The position numbers were made by a program, and so were the translations under genes. 64,000 nucleotides of DNA from Rhizobium sp. WYCCWR10014 (GTDB lineage Bacteria; Pseudomonadota; Alphaproteobacteria; Rhizobiales; Rhizobiaceae), in assembly GCF_001657485.1 (NCBI RefSeq), contig NZ_LXFU01000029.1, forward strand, positions 1 through 64,000. Reading direction: 5' to 3'. The stretch's first letter is position 1. Each line of letters opens with the position of its first letter. The notes beneath the pieces were generated by a model. The model saw only the letters and a program-made list of their open reading frames with translations. It had not been told where the DNA came from and searched no databases. Shown piece by piece: positions 1 through 9,449 of this stretch.

Positions 1-44
1 CGAAAGACTTCGTCGCCAGCAGCGCCGCCGCCCTCGTTCAGTGA
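1..44 (+). CDS. C-terminal tail of an unidentified gene, cut by the window edge
   Basis: Reading from base 3 there is an open frame of 13 codons ending at a TGA at 42-44, with the tail KDFVASSAAALVQ. Nearly all third positions are G or C, as in the real genes of this window, which suggests the true end of a gene entering from the left. The fragment is too short to assign a family, and chance cannot be excluded. Confidence 0.4.
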   Translation, partial: KDFVASSAAALVQ

Positions 45-337
45 GTGGGCTTATAGAACTAACCCATTAGAACAGTCAACACACCCAACCAAAGTTTTTT
101 GACATTTTTGTAACAGGTTGAAAATGAAGGGCTTTTATCGCCTGCCTCCAAAAACGAGCAAATCCACCACCCGATCGGATGGTTTTTGAGATTCGTTTTT
201 GCCGAATCCTCAAGGATAGGCTTCGGCGAGGGAGATGAGGCTTATATGGGGTGCCTGACGCGGAATTCCAGGGTGCTTGCCTATGCCACGCCTCACTCGC
301 TAGTTTGGCGAGGAAGAAAGATCCGACGGAGTGAAGA
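45..337. other. Intergenic region before the ornithine cyclodeaminase gene
   Basis: This 293-base stretch is richer in A+T than the genes around it. A TTGACA hexamer at 99-104 could be a -35 element, but no convincing -10 box follows at 17 bases. Short open frames exist on both strands but have poor codon use and no ribosome site. A GGAG-type Shine-Dalgarno lies at 327-331 just before the next gene. No RNA gene or repeat was recognised. Confidence 0.4.
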
Positions 338-1285
338 ATGCTTGTCCTCGATGAAGAACAGACGCGCGCGGCCTTGCCCTGGCCGGAACTGATCGAGGCG
401 ATCGCCCGCATGTTCCAGAGCGAATGCGTAATGCCAGTGCGTCATCACCATGAGATGGAGGTGCCGGATGAGGAGAGCGCCACGTTGCTCTTGATGCCGG
501 CCTGGGTTCCCGGACGCTATGCCGGGGTAAAGACGGTCTCGGTCTTTCCAGGCAATGTGCTGCGGGGCCTGCCGGCGATCTTCGGAACCTATCTTCTTTC
601 TTCCGGCGCTACCGGGGAAATGCTTGCCGCGATCGACGGCGGCGAGTTGACGGCGCGGCGGACGGCGGCAGCATCGGCGCTGGCGGCCCGACATCTCGCC
701 CGCCCCGACGCGGAAGAGTTGCTCGTCTGCGGAACCGGGCGGCTGTCGCTCAACCTGATGTTTGCCCACGGCACGACCCGGCCGATCAGGAGGTACCGGG
801 TCTGGGGCCGCAACGGCCAAGCGGCGGAAAAGATCGCAGCCGAAGCCCGGGCGCTCGGACTGAATGCCGAGGCGGTCGCGGATGCTGAAGCCGCAGCGCG
901 GACAGCCGATATCATTTCCTGCGCCACGCTTTCCAGCGCACCGCTGATATCAGGCGAATGGCTGAAGCCCGGCGCCCATCTCGATCTCGTCGGCGCTTTC
1001 AAGCCGAGCATGCGCGAAAGCGACGACGAGGCCATCCGCCGTGCCTCCGTTTATGTCGACACCCGCGCCGGCGCCATCGCCGAGGCAGGCGACATCGTCC
1101 AGCCGCTGAAAAGCGGCGTGCTGAAGGAAGGCGACATCAGGGCTGAGCTTAAGGAACTCGTCAGCGGCGCCCATGGCGGACGAAGCCATGACGCAGAAAT
1201 CACGCTGTTCAAGTCGGTCGGTGCGGCGTTGGAGGATCTCGCCGGCGCCATCCTTGCCTATGAGACAGTGACGGGCCAAAAGTGA
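338..1285 (+). CDS. Ornithine cyclodeaminase / mu-crystallin family protein
   Basis: The 315-residue protein has the fold order of the ornithine cyclodeaminase/mu-crystallin family: an N-terminal substrate region, a Rossmann nucleotide-binding segment around residues 130-140 (CGTGRLSLNL) and a conserved DLVGAFKPSMRE stretch after it. Members use NAD(P)(H) and act as ornithine cyclodeaminases, alanine dehydrogenases or ketimine reductases, and sequence reading alone cannot separate these. Length is normal. The ATG has an upstream GGAG. The stop overlaps the GTG start of hrpB by four bases, so the two are translationally coupled, although no functional link is obvious. Confidence 0.85.
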   Translation: MLVLDEEQTRAALPWPELIEAIARMFQSECVMPVRHHHEMEVPDEESATLLLMPAWVPGRYAGVKTVSVFPGNVLRGLPAIFGTYLLSSGATGEMLAAIDGGELTARRTAAASALAARHLARPDAEELLVCGTGRLSLNLMFAHGTTRPIRRYRVWGRNGQAAEKIAAEARALGLNAEAVADAEAAARTADIISCATLSSAPLISGEWLKPGAHLDLVGAFKPSMRESDDEAIRRASVYVDTRAGAIAEAGDIVQPLKSGVLKEGDIRAELKELVSGAHGGRSHDAEITLFKSVGAALEDLAGAILAYETVTGQK

Positions 1286-3747
1286 CAATCAGTGCATCCT
1301 TGCCGGAGCTTCCGGTTTCACATGTTCTGCCGGCCGTCGCTGCCGCGCTGGAAAAGCAAAAACGCGCCGTTCTTTCCGCCCCGCCCGGCGCCGGCAAGAC
1401 GACGCTGGTACCGCTTTACCTGCTCGACAAGACCTGGCGCGGAGACGGCAAGATCATCCTGCTGGAGCCACGGCGGCTGGCGGCGCGGGCAGCGGCAAGC
1501 CGGATGGCATCGCTCATCGGCGAACAGGTCGGCGGGACGGTCGGCTACCGCATGCGCCTCGACAACAGGATTTCGGCAGCGACACGGATCGAGGTGGTGA
1601 CCGAAGGGGTTTTCGCCCGGATGATCCTCGACGATCCGGAACTGAACGGTGTCTCGGTCGTGATCTTCGACGAGTTCCACGAGCGTTCGCTGGATGCAGA
1701 CTTCGGACTCGCTCTGGCGCTCGACGTCCAGTCGGCGCTGCGCGAGGATCTGCGCATCCTGGTGATGTCGGCGACCCTCGATGTCGAACGCGTGGCCGGC
1801 TTGCTCGACCATCCACCTGTGATCGAAAGCCTGGGGCGCAGCTTTCCGATCGATATCCGTTACCAGGATCGGCCGGGCGGCGAGCGTATCGAGGATGCGG
1901 TGACGCGGGCGATACTCGATGCCCATGCCAACGAGGCCGGCTCGATCCTCGCCTTCCTACCCGGCCAGGCGGAAATCACCCGGACCGTCGAACGCCTGCA
2001 GGGACGATTCGGAGCCGAAACGCTGATTGCGCCCCTTTACGGCAATCTCAGCCAGAAGGAGCAGGATGCGGCGATCCGACCGGCATCCCAGGGGACACGC
2101 AAGATCGTGCTTGCGACATCGATCGCCGAAACATCGATCACCATCGACGGCGTCAGGATCGTGATCGACAGCGGGCTGCAGCGCCTACCGGTGTTCGAGG
2201 CGTCGACCGGGATCACGCGGCTGGAGACGGTGCGCGTGTCGCGGGCTTCCGCCGATCAGCGTGCCGGTCGTGCCGGACGAACGGAGCCGGGCATCGCCGT
2301 CAGGCTGTGGCACCAGGGACAAACGGCGGCACTGCCGGCCTTCACCCCGCCGCAGATCCTTTCCAGCGATCTCTCAGGGCTGGTGCTCGACCTCGCACAT
2401 TGGGGCGTTCAAGATCCGGCATCGCTTGCCTTCGTCGATCAGCCACCGGAAACGACGCTGAGGGAAGCGCGTGTGCTGCTTGGCCAGCTTGGCGCACTCG
2501 ACAAGGACGGAGCGCTGACAGCGCGCGGCAAGGTGATGCGCGATCTCGCTTTGCCGCCGCGGCTTGCCGCCATGGTCGTCTCGGCGGGAGAAGCGGGACA
2601 CGCCCGGGATGCGGCGATGATCGCCGTGCTTCTCACCGAACAGGGGCTTGGCGGAACGAGTGTCGATATCGAGGAGCGGCTGCGACGCTTCAAGGCCGAG
2701 CGGGGCGAGAGAGCGGAGGCTTCAAGGCGGCTGGCGGGACGCCTGGCGAGCGGCCTCGACAGGGTTTCCTCAGCGGCGCCGGCGCTTGCAGGTCAGCTGC
2801 TTTTGCATGCGTTCCCGGATCGAATCGCGCTTCAGCGCGGCGGGCGCGGCCGGTTCGTGATGGCGAACGGGCGCGGAGCAGAGCTGCCGGAAACCGAGAG
2901 GCTGGCCGGCAGCCAGATGCTGGTGATTGCCGACCTGACCGGACGGGCGGCGCGGGCGCGGGTTCTGGCGGCAGCCGAGGTGACACGGGGCGACATCGAA
3001 GCCGAGTTGCCTGGTGAGATCAAAACCGGCGACCAGATATTCTTCGACCGCCAGAGCCGGCAAATCCGGGCGCGGCGGGCAACCCGGCTCGGCGCGATCG
3101 TCTTCGAAGAGACGCCCTTGCCGCGCCCTTCCGGGGCAGCAGTCACCCAGGCGCTGGTGGAAGGGGTGCGCGAGCTGGGCCTCGATCAGCTTGCCTTCTC
3201 CAAGGAGGCCGTGCAACTGCGCGAGCGGATCGGATTCTTGCATAGGACGATCGGCGAGCCTTGGCCCGATGTCAGCGATGATGCCCTGCTTTCCCGGCTG
3301 GAAGACTGGTTCGCACCCTTTCAGACGGAGGCCCGCGGCCTTTCGGAGATTTCCGCAACCGGGCTTTCGAACGGACTGATGTCGCTGGTACCGCACGACT
3401 TGCAGCGCGACCTTAGCAGGCTTGCGCCGACCCATTTCGAAGCGCCGACCGGCCAAAGGCATCCGATCCAATATGAGGGCGAGGAACCGGTTCTGACGAT
3501 CCGCGTGCAGGAGCTGTTTGGACTGAAGCAGCATCCGGCCATTGCCGGCGGCCGCCTGCCGCTGCTGCTCGAGCTGACCTCGCCGGCGCACCGGCCGATT
3601 CAGACGACACGCGACCTGCCGGGCTTCTGGGCCGGCTCTTGGAAGGATGTACGTGCCGACATGCGCGGGCGCTATCCCCGGCATCCCTGGCCGGAGCGGC
3701 CGGAGGATGCGTTGCCGACGACACGAGCAAAACCGCGTGGTACATGA
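1282..3747 (+). CDS. hrpB: ATP-dependent RNA helicase HrpB
   Basis: The 821-residue protein is a DEAH-box helicase of the HrpB type. It shows Walker A (APPGAGKTT, about residues 33-41), the motif II variant DEFHERS, motif III SAT and motif VI (QRAGRAGRTEPG), followed by the helicase-associated and HrpB C-terminal domains. Length matches the family (about 820). The start is GTG, overlapping the previous stop as GTGA. HrpB proteins are presumed to remodel RNA, but the physiological substrate is not well defined. The gene lies 22 bases before actS on the same strand and could share its transcript. Confidence 0.95.
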   Translation: MTISASLPELPVSHVLPAVAAALEKQKRAVLSAPPGAGKTTLVPLYLLDKTWRGDGKIILLEPRRLAARAAASRMASLIGEQVGGTVGYRMRLDNRISAATRIEVVTEGVFARMILDDPELNGVSVVIFDEFHERSLDADFGLALALDVQSALREDLRILVMSATLDVERVAGLLDHPPVIESLGRSFPIDIRYQDRPGGERIEDAVTRAILDAHANEAGSILAFLPGQAEITRTVERLQGRFGAETLIAPLYGNLSQKEQDAAIRPASQGTRKIVLATSIAETSITIDGVRIVIDSGLQRLPVFEASTGITRLETVRVSRASADQRAGRAGRTEPGIAVRLWHQGQTAALPAFTPPQILSSDLSGLVLDLAHWGVQDPASLAFVDQPPETTLREARVLLGQLGALDKDGALTARGKVMRDLALPPRLAAMVVSAGEAGHARDAAMIAVLLTEQGLGGTSVDIEERLRRFKAERGERAEASRRLAGRLASGLDRVSSAAPALAGQLLLHAFPDRIALQRGGRGRFVMANGRGAELPETERLAGSQMLVIADLTGRAARARVLAAAEVTRGDIEAELPGEIKTGDQIFFDRQSRQIRARRATRLGAIVFEETPLPRPSGAAVTQALVEGVRELGLDQLAFSKEAVQLRERIGFLHRTIGEPWPDVSDDALLSRLEDWFAPFQTEARGLSEISATGLSNGLMSLVPHDLQRDLSRLAPTHFEAPTGQRHPIQYEGEEPVLTIRVQELFGLKQHPAIAGGRLPLLLELTSPAHRPIQTTRDLPGFWAGSWKDVRADMRGRYPRHPWPERPEDALPTTRAKPRGT

Positions 3748-3769
3748 GGGCCATCAAGGAGCCCCCGGC

Positions 3770-5098
3770 ATGATCGAGAAGCCTAGCATAATCGACAAGA
3801 CGGAAGGCTATACGCTGGAGGACCGGCACAACAGCCGCAGGCTGCGCCTGCAGACACTGGTGCGGCTGCGCTGGCTTGCCGTCGGCGGACAGGCGCTGAC
3901 GGTTTTCATCGTTGCCTTCTGGCTGAAATTTCCCTTACCGCTGGTTGCCAGTTCTTCGCTGATCGCCGCCCTTGCCTGGGTGAATTTCTACCTGACGATC
4001 CGTTATCCGCCGACGCATCGGCTGGAACCGCCTGCTGCCTTTGCGCTGCTCGGCTTCGACCTTTTGCAGCTCTGCGCGCTGCTCTTCATCACCGGCGGCC
4101 TTGCCAATCCCTTCGCAGCGCTCGTCTGTGTGCCGGTCATCATCTCCTTTGCCTCGCAGCCGATTCGCTACAGCACCGCGCTGATCGGCGTTGCGATGGT
4201 CTGCATCACGGTGCTTGCCTTTTCGCCCTTTCCGCTGCCCTGGTTCGACGGGGTCGAGATCAACGTGCACAACGTCATGCAGTTCGGTGTCTGGTGCTCG
4301 ATCGCCTCGACCATGGCATTCGCTGCTTTCTATGCCTATCGGGTCTCGATGGAAGCGAGCCAGCTTGCCGATGCGCTGGCTGCAACCGAACTGGTGCTGC
4401 AGCGGGAAAAGCATCTGTCGCAGCTCGACGGGCTGGCGGCGGCGGCCGCCCATGAGCTCGGCACGCCGCTTGCGACGATCAGCGTCGTCGCCAAGGAAAT
4501 GGAGCGGGAGCTTAAGAATGACGATCGTTTCCGCGAGGACGTCATGCTGCTGCGCAGCCAGAGCGAACGCTGCCGCGACATCCTGCGGCGGCTGACGACG
4601 CTTTCCTCCGAAGGCGAGGCGCACATGCGCCGGCTGCCGCTTTCGTCGATGATCGAGGAGATCGTCGCGCCGCACCGGGAATTCGGCATTGGATTAGAGC
4701 TCATCGAAAAGAGCCCGCGCAAGGGCGAGCCGGTCACCGACCGCAATGCCGGCATCATGTACGGGCTCGGCAATCTGATCGAAAATGCCGTCGATTATGC
4801 GCGAGAGAAAGTGACCGTTACCGTCGAGCACGATCACGACAAAGTGCTTATCGTTATCGAGGACGACGGGAACGGTTATGCGCCCGATATTCTGACGCGG
4901 ATCGGCGAGCCCTATGTAACGAAGCGGCAGAAAGAGGATACGGCGGGTGGCCTTGGGCTCGGGCTTTTCATCGCCAAGACGCTGCTGGAGCGCTCCGGCG
5001 CATCGCTGATTTTCGAGAACCGCGATCCGGAAAGTGCGGGCGCGCGTATCCGGATCGAATGGCCGCGCATGCTGATCGACGCAAATTCGACAAAATGA
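3770..5098 (+). CDS. actS: Redox-responsive sensor histidine kinase ActS (RegB/PrrB family)
   Basis: The 442-residue membrane kinase starts at the ATG at 3770; a longer in-frame reading back to 3647 overlaps hrpB and has no coding character. About six hydrophobic segments fill the N-terminal half and include GGLANPF, the GGxxNPF quinone-binding signature of RegB kinases. The H box is AAAHELGTP with phospho-accepting His228, and Cys268 in SERCRDIL matches the redox-box cysteine. The C-terminal ATPase domain has N, G1 (EDDGNGYAP) and G2 (GGLGLGLFI) boxes. ActS phosphorylates ActR, encoded next, to control redox, nitrogen, CO2-fixation and acid-tolerance genes in rhizobia. Confidence 0.95.
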   Translation: MIEKPSIIDKTEGYTLEDRHNSRRLRLQTLVRLRWLAVGGQALTVFIVAFWLKFPLPLVASSSLIAALAWVNFYLTIRYPPTHRLEPPAAFALLGFDLLQLCALLFITGGLANPFAALVCVPVIISFASQPIRYSTALIGVAMVCITVLAFSPFPLPWFDGVEINVHNVMQFGVWCSIASTMAFAAFYAYRVSMEASQLADALAATELVLQREKHLSQLDGLAAAAAHELGTPLATISVVAKEMERELKNDDRFREDVMLLRSQSERCRDILRRLTTLSSEGEAHMRRLPLSSMIEEIVAPHREFGIGLELIEKSPRKGEPVTDRNAGIMYGLGNLIENAVDYAREKVTVTVEHDHDKVLIVIEDDGNGYAPDILTRIGEPYVTKRQKEDTAGGLGLGLFIAKTLLERSGASLIFENRDPESAGARIRIEWPRMLIDANSTK

Positions 5099-5166
5099 CT
5101 TTGTCGGCATAAACAGGATATAAGCGGTTGACGCAGATCGGGCGTTCAACCGTCGGGACCGAGACG

Positions 5167-5745
5167 ATGACAGAACAGAATCATGACAATTTCGCCGCGT
5201 CGGATGAGGACCATATCGGTCCCGACGCCAGCCTGCTGATCGTCGACGACGACGGGCCGTTTCTGCGCCGCCTGGCACGGGCGATGGAGACACGCGGCTT
5301 CCAGGTGGAGACGGCCGAATCAGTGGCGGAGGGCGTTGCGAAATCGAAAGGCCGGCCGCCGAAATATGCGGTGGTCGACCTTCGGCTCGGCGACGGCAAT
5401 GGGCTCGATGTCATCGAGGCGATCCGCCAGCGGCGTGACGACACGCGGATCATCGTTTTGACCGGTTATGGCAATATCGCAACGGCAGTGACTGCCGTGA
5501 AGCTTGGCGCCGTCGACTATCTGGCAAAGCCTGCGGATGCCGACGACGTTTTCGCGGCGCTGACGCAGCGGCCGGGCGAAAAGGCGGAGCTTCCCGAAAA
5601 TCCGATGTCGGCCGATCGGGTGCGCTGGGAGCACATCCAGCGGGTCTATGAAATGTGCGAGCGCAATGTTTCCGAAACGGCGCGCCGGCTCAACATGCAC
5701 CGCCGCACGCTGCAGCGTATCCTTGCCAAACGCGCGCCGAAATAG
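5167..5745 (+). CDS. actR: Response regulator ActR (RegA/PrrA family)
   Basis: The 192-residue regulator has a receiver domain with an acidic pocket (IVDDDG) and probable phosphorylation site Asp71 (VVDLRLGD). The linker ENPMSADRVRWEHIQ is highly characteristic of RegA/ActR, and a Fis-type helix-turn-helix ends the protein (VSETARRLNMHRRTLQ). The ATG at 5167 is preferred; an in-frame start at 5128 would add 13 residues without family resemblance. It follows actS by 68 bases, so the pair is probably cotranscribed, although a separate promoter is possible. The convergent mmcB begins its 3' end 18 bases away. Confidence 0.95.
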   Translation: MTEQNHDNFAASDEDHIGPDASLLIVDDDGPFLRRLARAMETRGFQVETAESVAEGVAKSKGRPPKYAVVDLRLGDGNGLDVIEAIRQRRDDTRIIVLTGYGNIATAVTAVKLGAVDYLAKPADADDVFAALTQRPGEKAELPENPMSADRVRWEHIQRVYEMCERNVSETARRLNMHRRTLQRILAKRAPK

Positions 5746-5763
5746 ACGCGCACGTCGCGTCCA

Positions 5764-6258
5764 TTAAACATCATCCACAGTGAACGGTTTTCCGTTCGCC
5801 CATTCTGCCATCATCAGCCTTTGCGCGGCGGCACGCGAGAAGTTGAGCGTGACGGATTTGCGCGTGGCCGGCGCCATGCGGTGTTCCGGCGCCTCGCGAA
5901 TCATATGGGCGCCATAACCATCCGACAGGAACAGTCCGCATTCCTCGGGAAAGATCTCCAACGGCACATCCTGGTGAGTCGCGAAGAACAGGCGGTCGCA
6001 ATGCAACCTGTATTCCGGCCATTTGCGATCCACCCTGAAATCTTCGATCGACGTCTTGATTTCGATGATCCAGACCTCGCCCTTTTCCGAAAGAGTGACC
6101 AGATCGGCGCGGCGGCCGCTGGCCAGCGGCAGTTCGGGCAGCACGGCGTGGCGCATTTCATGCAGCAAAATCTGCGTTCCGCGCCGCACCATCATGGCCC
6201 TGTCCGATTGCCGGCCATCGATTAACGGATTGTTATTGTAAACGCTCAAAATCGTCAT
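5764..6258 (-). CDS. mmcB: MmcB family DNA repair protein
   Basis: The 164-residue protein matches the MmcB family (COG5321) of alphaproteobacteria. It has the PD-(D/E)xK nuclease-like core: GRRADLVTL followed by WIIEIKTS, where the Asp and the Glu-x-Lys form the expected metal site. MmcB was described in Caulobacter as a damage-inducible protein acting with the ImuABC mutagenesis proteins. Length is normal. The gene is read away from the L,D-transpeptidase gene, leaving a shared 179-base promoter region. No SOS box was identified by eye. Confidence 0.85.
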   Translation of the reverse strand: MTILSVYNNNPLIDGRQSDRAMMVRRGTQILLHEMRHAVLPELPLASGRRADLVTLSEKGEVWIIEIKTSIEDFRVDRKWPEYRLHCDRLFFATHQDVPLEIFPEECGLFLSDGYGAHMIREAPEHRMAPATRKSVTLNFSRAAAQRLMMAEWANGKPFTVDDV

Positions 6259-6437
6259 GGATAACCATCAGAGGGGCTGGCGTGTTGTTGCAAAAAAACC
6301 ATGCGCTTCTAATTTGCGCGGCAGACGAATTTGTCGCGCTGCAGTAGCCTTGCAAAGCGCAAGTTAATCGAAAATAAACCATAATCAACGATGGTCGAAA
6401 GACCGTTCTCCTTGCCCCAAAACTTCAAGAGTCATCC

Positions 6438-7121
6438 ATGCGCATCCGCAATGCATTCCCTGTATTTGGCCTGCTGGCGACGCTCGCCCTGGCCGGTTGC
6501 TCGACGACCTCAGACAGCGCATCCGTCGACGACAAGGGCGCAGGCCCGACGGTCCAGACGGCACAGATCTTCAATGACGCCTACGGCCTGACGAAGGATG
6601 CCGGATACTCCCTGCCGGCGATCCCGATCGACAGGGTCAAGCCGCAATTCCGCCGTCAGGTGGTCAGCTACCAGACCACAGAGCGTCCCGGAACGATCAT
6701 CGTCAACACGCGTGAGCGCTTCCTCTACTACATCCTGGCCAACGGCAAGGCGATGCGCTACGGCATCGGCGTCGGCAAGCAGGGCTTCGCATGGGCCGGC
6801 ACCGCCTACGTCGCCTGGAAGCAGGAATGGCCGAACTGGCACCCGCCGAAGGAAATGGCCGTCCGCCGGCCTGATCTCGCCAAGTACGTCGAGGACGGCA
6901 TGGGTCCAGGTCTCAGCAATCCGCTCGGCGCGCGCGCCATGTATCTCTTCAACGAGGACGGCAAGGACACGCTCTTCCGCCTGCACGGCACGCCGGAATG
7001 GGCTTCGATCGGCACCGCCGCATCCTCGGGCTGCATTCGCCTGATGAACCAGGACGTCATCGATCTCTACAGCCGCGTCCGCCCCGGCAAGGGCACGTCC
7101 AAGGTCGTCGTCATTCAGTAA
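6438..7121 (+). CDS. L,D-transpeptidase lipoprotein (YkuD/ErfK family)
   Basis: The 227-residue protein begins with a lipoprotein signal peptide whose lipobox is LALAGC, giving lipidated Cys21 and envelope location. The YkuD domain follows, with the conserved His in FRLHGTPEW and the catalytic cysteine Cys199 in SSGCIRLMN. Such enzymes make 3-3 peptidoglycan cross-links or anchor outer-membrane proteins, and rhizobial genomes carry many copies. The gene stands alone between the divergent mmcB and a strong bidirectional terminator at 7145-7180. Confidence 0.92.
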   Translation: MRIRNAFPVFGLLATLALAGCSTTSDSASVDDKGAGPTVQTAQIFNDAYGLTKDAGYSLPAIPIDRVKPQFRRQVVSYQTTERPGTIIVNTRERFLYYILANGKAMRYGIGVGKQGFAWAGTAYVAWKQEWPNWHPPKEMAVRRPDLAKYVEDGMGPGLSNPLGARAMYLFNEDGKDTLFRLHGTPEWASIGTAASSGCIRLMNQDVIDLYSRVRPGKGTSKVVVIQ

Positions 7122-7144
7122 GCTAATTATCGAATTCGGTATAA

Positions 7145-7180
7145 AAAAGGCCGCCGGAACTGTCGTTCCGGCGGCCTTTT
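7145..7180. terminator. Bidirectional terminator between the L,D-transpeptidase gene and glcB
   Basis: A perfect 16-base inverted repeat (arms 7145-7160 and 7165-7180, loop TGTC) has a GC-rich stem core flanked by A-runs on the left and T-runs on the right. It can therefore terminate both the + transcript of the L,D-transpeptidase gene and the - transcript of glcB, whose coding region ends at 7192. Confidence 0.9.
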
Positions 7181-7191
7181 CGTATTCTCCG

Positions 7192-9363
7192 TCAGGCAGT
7201 CTGCCTCGTCTTGAGCTCGAGGCGGCGGCGGTGAAGCACCGGCTCGGTGTAACCGTTCGGCTGTTCCCTACCCTTGAGAACGAGATCGAGGGCAGCCCGG
7301 AAGGCGATCGAATCGCCAAAATTGCCGGCCATCGGCCGGTAGGCGGGGTCCGACGCATTCTGCTGGTCGACGACGGCGGCCATGCGCTTCATCGTCTCGA
7401 CGATCTGAGCTTCGGTGACAACCTTGTGATGCAGCCAGTTCGCCATGTGCTGGGCCGAAATGCGCAGCGTCGCGCGATCTTCCATCAAGCCGACATTGTT
7501 GATGTCGGGCACCTTCGAGCAGCCGACGCCCTGATCGACCCAGCGCACGACATAGCCGAGGATGCCTTGGGCGTTGTTGTCGAGCTCGCGCTGGATTTCC
7601 TCCGGTGTCCAATTCGGCCGCACCGCGACCGGCACGGAGAGAATATCGGAGAGTTTGGCGCGGGCGCGATCTTTCAGCCCCTGCTGAACACGGGCGACAT
7701 TGACCCGGTGATAATGGGTTGCATGCAGGGTTGCGGCCGTCGGCGACGGTACCCAGGCGGTGTTGGCGCCGGCCTTCGGGTGGGCGATCTTCTGTTCGAG
7801 CATTGCCGCCATCAGATCCGGCATCGCCCACATGCCCTTGCCGATCTGGGCGTGGCCGGAAAGGCCGCATTCGAGGCCGACGTCGACGTTCCAGTTCTCA
7901 TAGGCGGAAATCCAGGCCGCCTGGCGCATGTCGCCCTTGCGAATCATCGGGCCGGCTTCCATCGAGGTGTGGATCTCGTCGCCGGTGCGATCAAGGAAGC
8001 CGGTATTGATGAAGACGACGCGGTCGCGGGCGGCACGGATGCATTCCTTGAGGTTGACGGTCGTGCGGCGCTCCTCATCCATGATGCCCATCTTAATGGT
8101 GTTCCGCGGTAGGCCAAGCGCATCTTCGACCCGCGAGAAGATCTCGACGGCGAAGGCCACCTCTTCCGGCCCATGCATCTTCGGCTTGACCACATACATG
8201 GAGCCGGTGCGGGAATTCTTCCGCCGGCCGGAGGGGCCGATATCGTAAAGCGCGATCAGGCCGGTGATCGCAGCATCCATGATGCCTTCAGGCACCTCGT
8301 TGCCGTCGCGGTCGAGGATCGCCGGGTTGGTCATGAGGTGGCCGACATTGCGCACCAGCATCAGCGAGCGGCGATGCACCTCGAAGGCGGTACCGTCCGG
8401 GCCAGCATATTGCAGATCCGGGTTGAGCCTGCGGGTGAAGCTCGTTCCGCCTTTTGCCACCTCTTCCTGCAGGTCGCCCTTCATAAGGCCGAGCCAGTTG
8501 CGATAAACGACGACCTTGTCCTCGGCATCGACGGCGGCAATCGAATCCTCGCAGTCCATGATTGTCGTAATTGCCGATTCCAACCAGACATCGGAAATAT
8601 GAGCCGGATCGGCTTTCCCGATCGTCGTCGCCGCATCGATAACGATTTCGATGTGAATGCCGTTGTTCTTCAGGAGAATATGCGTGGGAGCGGCGGCATC
8701 GCCGCGATAGCCGGCAAAATGCTTGCCGTCCGTCAGCATGGCCTGCTCGCCATCGATCGATCTGACGACCAGCGCTCCATCCTTGACGGCGAAGCGTCCG
8801 ACGTCCTTCCAGCGGCAGTCCTGCAGCGGCACTGATGTCTCGAGGAAATCGCGCACCCAGGCGATGACCTTCTCGCCGCGCTTCGGATTGTAGCTCTTGC
8901 CTTTTTCGGCGCCGTCGCTCTCGGGAATGGCGTCCGTACCGTAGAGCGCATCATAGAGCGAACCCCAGCGGGCATTGGCGGCGTTCAAAGCGTAACGGGC
9001 ATTCATGACGGGAACGACGAGCTGCGGACCAGCGATCGAGGCGATCTCCGGATCGACATTGTCGGTCGAAACCTGGAAGTCGGACCCCTCAGGCAGGAGA
9101 TAACCAATTTCGCGGAGGAAGGACTGGTATTCGTCCATATCCGCCGGCGCGCCATGCCGACGATACCAGTCGTCGATCTTTACCTGCAGCTCGTCGCGTT
9201 TTGCCAGCAGCGCACGATTTTTCGGAGCGAGATCGTGGACGACCGCCGAAAAATCGGCAAAGAACTTGTCCGCATCGACCGCCAGACCCGGCAGCACCTC
9301 CTCGACGAGGAAATCATGAAGGACGGTTTCGATGGCAAGACCGTTCTTATCAACGCGGCTCAT
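7192..9363 (-). CDS. glcB: Malate synthase G
   Basis: The 723-residue protein is a full-length malate synthase G, which condenses glyoxylate and acetyl-CoA to malate in the glyoxylate bypass. The start at 9363 ([10 protein letters not shown]) is chosen because AGGGAG lies eight bases upstream; a 13-residue longer reading has no such site. Recognisable conserved stretches include [32 protein letters not shown] and a region near [16 protein letters not shown]. The G isoform is monomeric and longer than the A isoform (about 530). No isocitrate lyase gene is nearby. Expression on acetate or fatty acids is expected from family knowledge. Confidence 0.97.
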   Translation of the reverse strand: MSRVDKNGLAIETVLHDFLVEEVLPGLAVDADKFFADFSAVVHDLAPKNRALLAKRDELQVKIDDWYRRHGAPADMDEYQSFLREIGYLLPEGSDFQVSTDNVDPEIASIAGPQLVVPVMNARYALNAANARWGSLYDALYGTDAIPESDGAEKGKSYNPKRGEKVIAWVRDFLETSVPLQDCRWKDVGRFAVKDGALVVRSIDGEQAMLTDGKHFAGYRGDAAAPTHILLKNNGIHIEIVIDAATTIGKADPAHISDVWLESAITTIMDCEDSIAAVDAEDKVVVYRNWLGLMKGDLQEEVAKGGTSFTRRLNPDLQYAGPDGTAFEVHRRSLMLVRNVGHLMTNPAILDRDGNEVPEGIMDAAITGLIALYDIGPSGRRKNSRTGSMYVVKPKMHGPEEVAFAVEIFSRVEDALGLPRNTIKMGIMDEERRTTVNLKECIRAARDRVVFINTGFLDRTGDEIHTSMEAGPMIRKGDMRQAAWISAYENWNVDVGLECGLSGHAQIGKGMWAMPDLMAAMLEQKIAHPKAGANTAWVPSPTAATLHATHYHRVNVARVQQGLKDRARAKLSDILSVPVAVRPNWTPEEIQRELDNNAQGILGYVVRWVDQGVGCSKVPDINNVGLMEDRATLRISAQHMANWLHHKVVTEAQIVETMKRMAAVVDQQNASDPAYRPMAGNFGDSIAFRAALDLVLKGREQPNGYTEPVLHRRRLELKTRQTA

Positions 9364-9449
9364 GCGACATTCTCCCTGGCAACGACTTTTGAATGCTGCC
9401 ACTTTGCTCGGCTTTCATTCACAGTCAATTCTGCAATAATTCGAAAGAT

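Noticed and set aside
186..392. Short plus-strand frame upstream of the cyclodeaminase gene
   Set aside because: It overlaps that gene in another frame, has poor codon use and no Shine-Dalgarno.
5745..5761. Small hairpin GACGCG / CGCGTC between actR and mmcB
   Set aside because: The stem is only six pairs and no T tract follows on either strand, so I did not call a terminator.
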